This document shows positions 61,556 through 64,000 of a stretch of DNA of 64,000 bases, in pieces; position 1 is the stretch's first letter, and each line of letters begins with the position of its first letter. Under the pieces are notes generated by a model, which was given only the letters and a program-made list of their open reading frames with translations, was not told the DNA's origin and searched no databases. Position numbers and translations under genes: made by a program. The DNA lies in NCBI GenBank assembly GCA_046160865.1, contig JBJXHG010000125.1, positions 4,669-68,668 of the forward strand, in the 5' to 3' direction. This DNA is from JBJXHG01 sp046160865. Its GTDB lineage: Bacteria; Planctomycetota; UBA1135; GCA-002686595.

Positions 61556-63979
61556 ATGAAGATCTCTTATCGCTGGCTCGGCCGTCACGTCGACCTCACC
61601 GGGATCACGCCGCAGCGCGTCGTCGAAGACTTGACGCTGTCGACGGCGGAAGTCGAAGGCCTCGAGCGCTTCTTGCCGCATCTCTCCGACGTCGTCGTCG
61701 GGCACGTGGTGAAGCGCGACAAGCACCCCGACGCCGACAAGCTCTCGTACTGCATGGTCGACGTCGGGCAGAGCGAGCTGCTCGGCATCGTGTGCGGCGC
61801 GCCGAACGTGGCCGCTGGTCAGCGCGTCGCGGTCGCGCTCGCCGGCACCGAGCTGCCGAACGACATCAAGATCAAGAAGTCGAAGATCCGCGGCGTCGAG
61901 TCGAACGGGATGATCTGCTCCGAGCGCGAGCTCGGCCTCGGTGAGGAGCATGGCGGCATCTGGGTGCTGCCGGAGAGCGCACGCATCGGAAAGCCGGTCG
62001 CGGAAGAGCTCGGCCTCGTCGACTGGGTGATCGAGATCGACAACAAGTCGCTGACGCACCGGCCCGATCTCTGGGGCCACCGCGGTATCGCGCGCGAGAT
62101 CGCCGCGATGCACTTGCGCCCGCTGAAGCCGCTGGACACGTCGATTGCGAAGGCTGGGGGAGGCCAGCCGTTCCCAGTGCGCATCGAGAGCACCGGTTGC
62201 ACGCGCTACGTCGCCGTCGCGATCGACGGCGTCGCGGCGCGCCGCTCTCCGGATTGGTTGCGCACGCTCTTGCTCGCGGTAGGCCAGCGGCCGATCGACT
62301 TGCTCGTCGACGTCTCGAACTTCGTGATGCTCGACATCGCGCAACCGAATCACTTGTTCGATCGCGATCGGCTGAAGGCGGGCATCGTCGTGCGCAACGC
62401 GCGCGCGGGCGAGGCGCTGCGCACGCTCGACGGCGTCGAGCGCAAGCTCACCGGCGACGACATGCTGATCTGCGCCGGCGAAGAGCCCGTCGCGCTCGCG
62501 GGCGTGATGGGCGGCGAAGGCTCGAAGGTTTCCGCACAGACGCGCTCGCTCTTGCTCGAGGTCGCGACGTTCCAGCCCGCACAAGTGCGGCGCACGGCAC
62601 AGCGACTCGCGTTGCGCACCGATGCGTCGGCGCGCTTCGAGAAGAGCCTCGACCCGACGCTGCCGATGCTCGCCGCCGGCCACTTGGTCAACGTGCTGCG
62701 CGAGATCGAGCCCGGCGCGCACGTCGCCGCGCCGGTGACGGACGCCGGCACGTGGACGGATCCGGCGAAGACGGTGCGCTTGCGCGGAGATCGTGCGCGC
62801 GCGGTCCTCGGCACGGACGTGTCGGACATCGAGATCGAGGGCATCCTCATGCGTCTCGGTTTCCACGTGCAACGCAGCGGCGACGAGCTCTTCGTCGACG
62901 TGCCTTCGGCGCGCGCGACGAAGGACATCACGGGCGAGCACGACCTCATCGAGGAGATCGGCCGCATCCACCGCTACGGCAACATCCCCGAGCGCAAGCT
63001 CGTCGCCGAGATCGTTCCGCCGCCGCGCGACGAACGCCGCGTGCTCGTGCGCACGCTGCAAGACCGTCTCGCGGGTGCCGCGCGCTTTCGCGAGACGCTG
63101 TCGTATTCGTTCGTGCCCGACACGCTCGTCGCGCAGACCGGCGAAGCGAGCGATCGCTTCGTCGCCGTGATCAACCCCGTCGCCGAGGGTCTGACGAAAG
63201 TGCGCCGGCGCGTCGTGACGAGCTTGCTCGGCGCACTCGCGTCGAATCGCCGTCAGCGCGAGGAAGTGCGCCTCTTCGAGATCGGCAAGGGGTATCTGCC
63301 GGAGACGCCGAGCGCGCGCGGCGAACCGCGCGAGGTGCACGAGCTCGCACTCGTGTGGGCGTCGCTGCCGGAGACCAAAGGCGCGCGGTTCGACGCGAGC
63401 CGATTGTCGCAGCTGCAGGGCGTGATCGAGGATCTCGTGCTCGCCTGCGGGCTCGAGCACGTGACGTGGACGCGGGCCGAGAGTGGCAGCGTTCCATCGT
63501 GGGCGCATCCGGGACGCTGCTTGTCGGGAACGATCGGTGGCGCGATTGCCGTGACGCTCGCAGCGATCGAGCCGGGTGTCGCGCGCGCACTCGGACTCGC
63601 CGGCGAACTCGCGAGCGACGTCGCCGCAGCCGAGATCGCGATCGATCGCTTGCTCTCGGCACCGAAGCGCGCGGCCGGATACCGACCGATCCCGAAGTTC
63701 CCGATCGTGAAGGTCGACGTGGCGTGCGCCGTGGGCGCCGAGTGCGGCGTCGGCGAAGTCGCGGCCGTGATCGAAAAGAGCGGCAAGGGACTCGTCGACA
63801 GCACGGAGCTCTTCGACGTCTACGCCGGCCCGAACATGGGCGCGGGCCGGAAGTCGCTCGCCTTTCACGTGAGCCTGATGTCGGACGCGCGCACGTTGAC
63901 CGATCAGGACGTGAAGAAGTTCTTGGAGCGGGTCGAGCGCGAGGTAGCGGCGATCGGCGGCGAGCTGCGGCGCGAGTGA
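61556..63979 (+). CDS. pheT: Phenylalanyl-tRNA synthetase beta subunit
   Basis: 807 residues. MKISYRWLGRHVDLTGITPQ is the family start. A tRNA-binding OB domain (VVGHVVKRDKHPDADKLSYC, then GVESNGMICSERELGLG) follows, then B3/B4 with the editing site (IEIDNKSLTHRPDLWGHRGI), B5, the inactive class II-like core, and the C-terminal FDX-ACB domain (LAFHVSLMSDARTLTDQDVK). Complete; its stop lies in a perfect hairpin at the end of the window. Confidence 0.97.
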   Translation: MKISYRWLGRHVDLTGITPQRVVEDLTLSTAEVEGLERFLPHLSDVVVGHVVKRDKHPDADKLSYCMVDVGQSELLGIVCGAPNVAAGQRVAVALAGTELPNDIKIKKSKIRGVESNGMICSERELGLGEEHGGIWVLPESARIGKPVAEELGLVDWVIEIDNKSLTHRPDLWGHRGIAREIAAMHLRPLKPLDTSIAKAGGGQPFPVRIESTGCTRYVAVAIDGVAARRSPDWLRTLLLAVGQRPIDLLVDVSNFVMLDIAQPNHLFDRDRLKAGIVVRNARAGEALRTLDGVERKLTGDDMLICAGEEPVALAGVMGGEGSKVSAQTRSLLLEVATFQPAQVRRTAQRLALRTDASARFEKSLDPTLPMLAAGHLVNVLREIEPGAHVAAPVTDAGTWTDPAKTVRLRGDRARAVLGTDVSDIEIEGILMRLGFHVQRSGDELFVDVPSARATKDITGEHDLIEEIGRIHRYGNIPERKLVAEIVPPPRDERRVLVRTLQDRLAGAARFRETLSYSFVPDTLVAQTGEASDRFVAVINPVAEGLTKVRRRVVTSLLGALASNRRQREEVRLFEIGKGYLPETPSARGEPREVHELALVWASLPETKGARFDASRLSQLQGVIEDLVLACGLEHVTWTRAESGSVPSWAHPGRCLSGTIGGAIAVTLAAIEPGVARALGLAGELASDVAAAEIAIDRLLSAPKRAAGYRPIPKFPIVKVDVACAVGAECGVGEVAAVIEKSGKGLVDSTELFDVYAGPNMGAGRKSLAFHVSLMSDARTLTDQDVKKFLERVEREVAAIGGELRRE

Positions 63980-64000
63980 CGCGCTACGCGCGTCACTCGC
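63972..64000 (+). terminator. Perfect hairpin containing the pheT stop codon
   Basis: GCGAGTGACGCG and CGCGTCACTCGC form a 12-bp perfect stem with a five-base loop; the pheT TGA lies in the left arm. The window ends on its last base, so what follows (a U-tract or a composite repeat) cannot be seen. Confidence 0.6.

Noticed and set aside
61124..63868. 914-codon minus-strand frame opposite pheT
   Set aside because: Complement frame of pheT; no family and non-protein-like composition.

Overview
The window is very GC-rich DNA from a free-living bacterium. Coding density is high, genes are often translationally coupled (ATGA, GTGA, TGATG and apparently CTGA overlaps), and there is no transposase, integrase, phage gene, plasmid gene, CRISPR array or rRNA. 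The gene set is mostly core metabolism plus many membrane-anchored proteins of unknown role: a DUF4388 (PATAN-type) protein, HEAT-repeat lipoproteins, a carboxypeptidase-regulatory-like protein and a DUF3568-like lipoprotein. Together with the PurS-PurL fusion, this suggests a high-GC Planctomycetota or a similarly deep lineage; Myxococcota and Acidobacteriota cannot be excluded from sequence alone.

Layout. 1-3549 (minus): XPD/DinG-type helicase followed by prmA, which is cut by the window edge. 3630-9864 (plus): Rieske protein, topA, a leucine-dehydrogenase-family gene, YihY/BrkB membrane protein. 9945-17553 (minus): envelope operon (DUF4388 protein, HEAT lipoprotein, CRD-like protein, M28 peptidase). 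17708-19792 (minus): zinc-ribbon protein, ThiF/MoeB, MocA-like nucleotidyltransferase. Then a coiled-coil gene, tRNA-His, HDOD protein and citrate synthase. 22960-26721 (minus): a run ending in lipoprotein, Tat-exported aminotransferase fold and glycosyltransferase. 26830-28712 (plus): corA and an RsuA-type pseudouridine synthase. 28720-32000 (minus): GNAT, HEAT protein, small secreted protein, tRNA-Arg, tRNA-Pro. 32152-38378: purD and a Fur-family gene, facing purL-purQ-lipoprotein. 38558-42338 (plus): accA, then an ECF sigma/anti-sigma/PDZ operon. 42703-45877 (minus): TPR lipoprotein, NFACT (RqcH-like), ndk. 46279-53963 (plus): complete F-type ATP synthase operon atpZ-I-B-E-F-H-A-G-D-C. 54352-64000: aspS, infC, an oxyR/ahpC-ahpD peroxide module, rpmI-rplT-pheS-pheT. 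The module splits the usual infC-rpmI-rplT block.

The most unusual signal lies between genes. A family of 90-180 bp palindromic elements has ends close to CCCGCA..TCTCACCACGTCC. In three copies the element begins directly at a stop codon (topA, the dehydrogenase, the MocA-like gene). A fourth copy lies between two convergent genes. The two full-length copies show paired base changes in their inner stem. Two further composite inverted repeats sit at atpC-aspS and infC-oxyR, flanked by perfect GC hairpins. Many transcription units end in a perfect hairpin that contains or touches the stop codon and has no U-tract. No gene in the window obviously mobilises these elements.

Other points: two genes (glycosyltransferase and NFACT) whose best start is CTG inside a CTGA overlap; a helicase fused to an exonuclease domain that has lost its catalytic acids; PurL carrying two PurS-like domains; an 80-bp tandem duplication across the convergent ends of yihY and the M28 peptidase gene; and a four-block OxyR-like operator overlapping the oxyR start codon.
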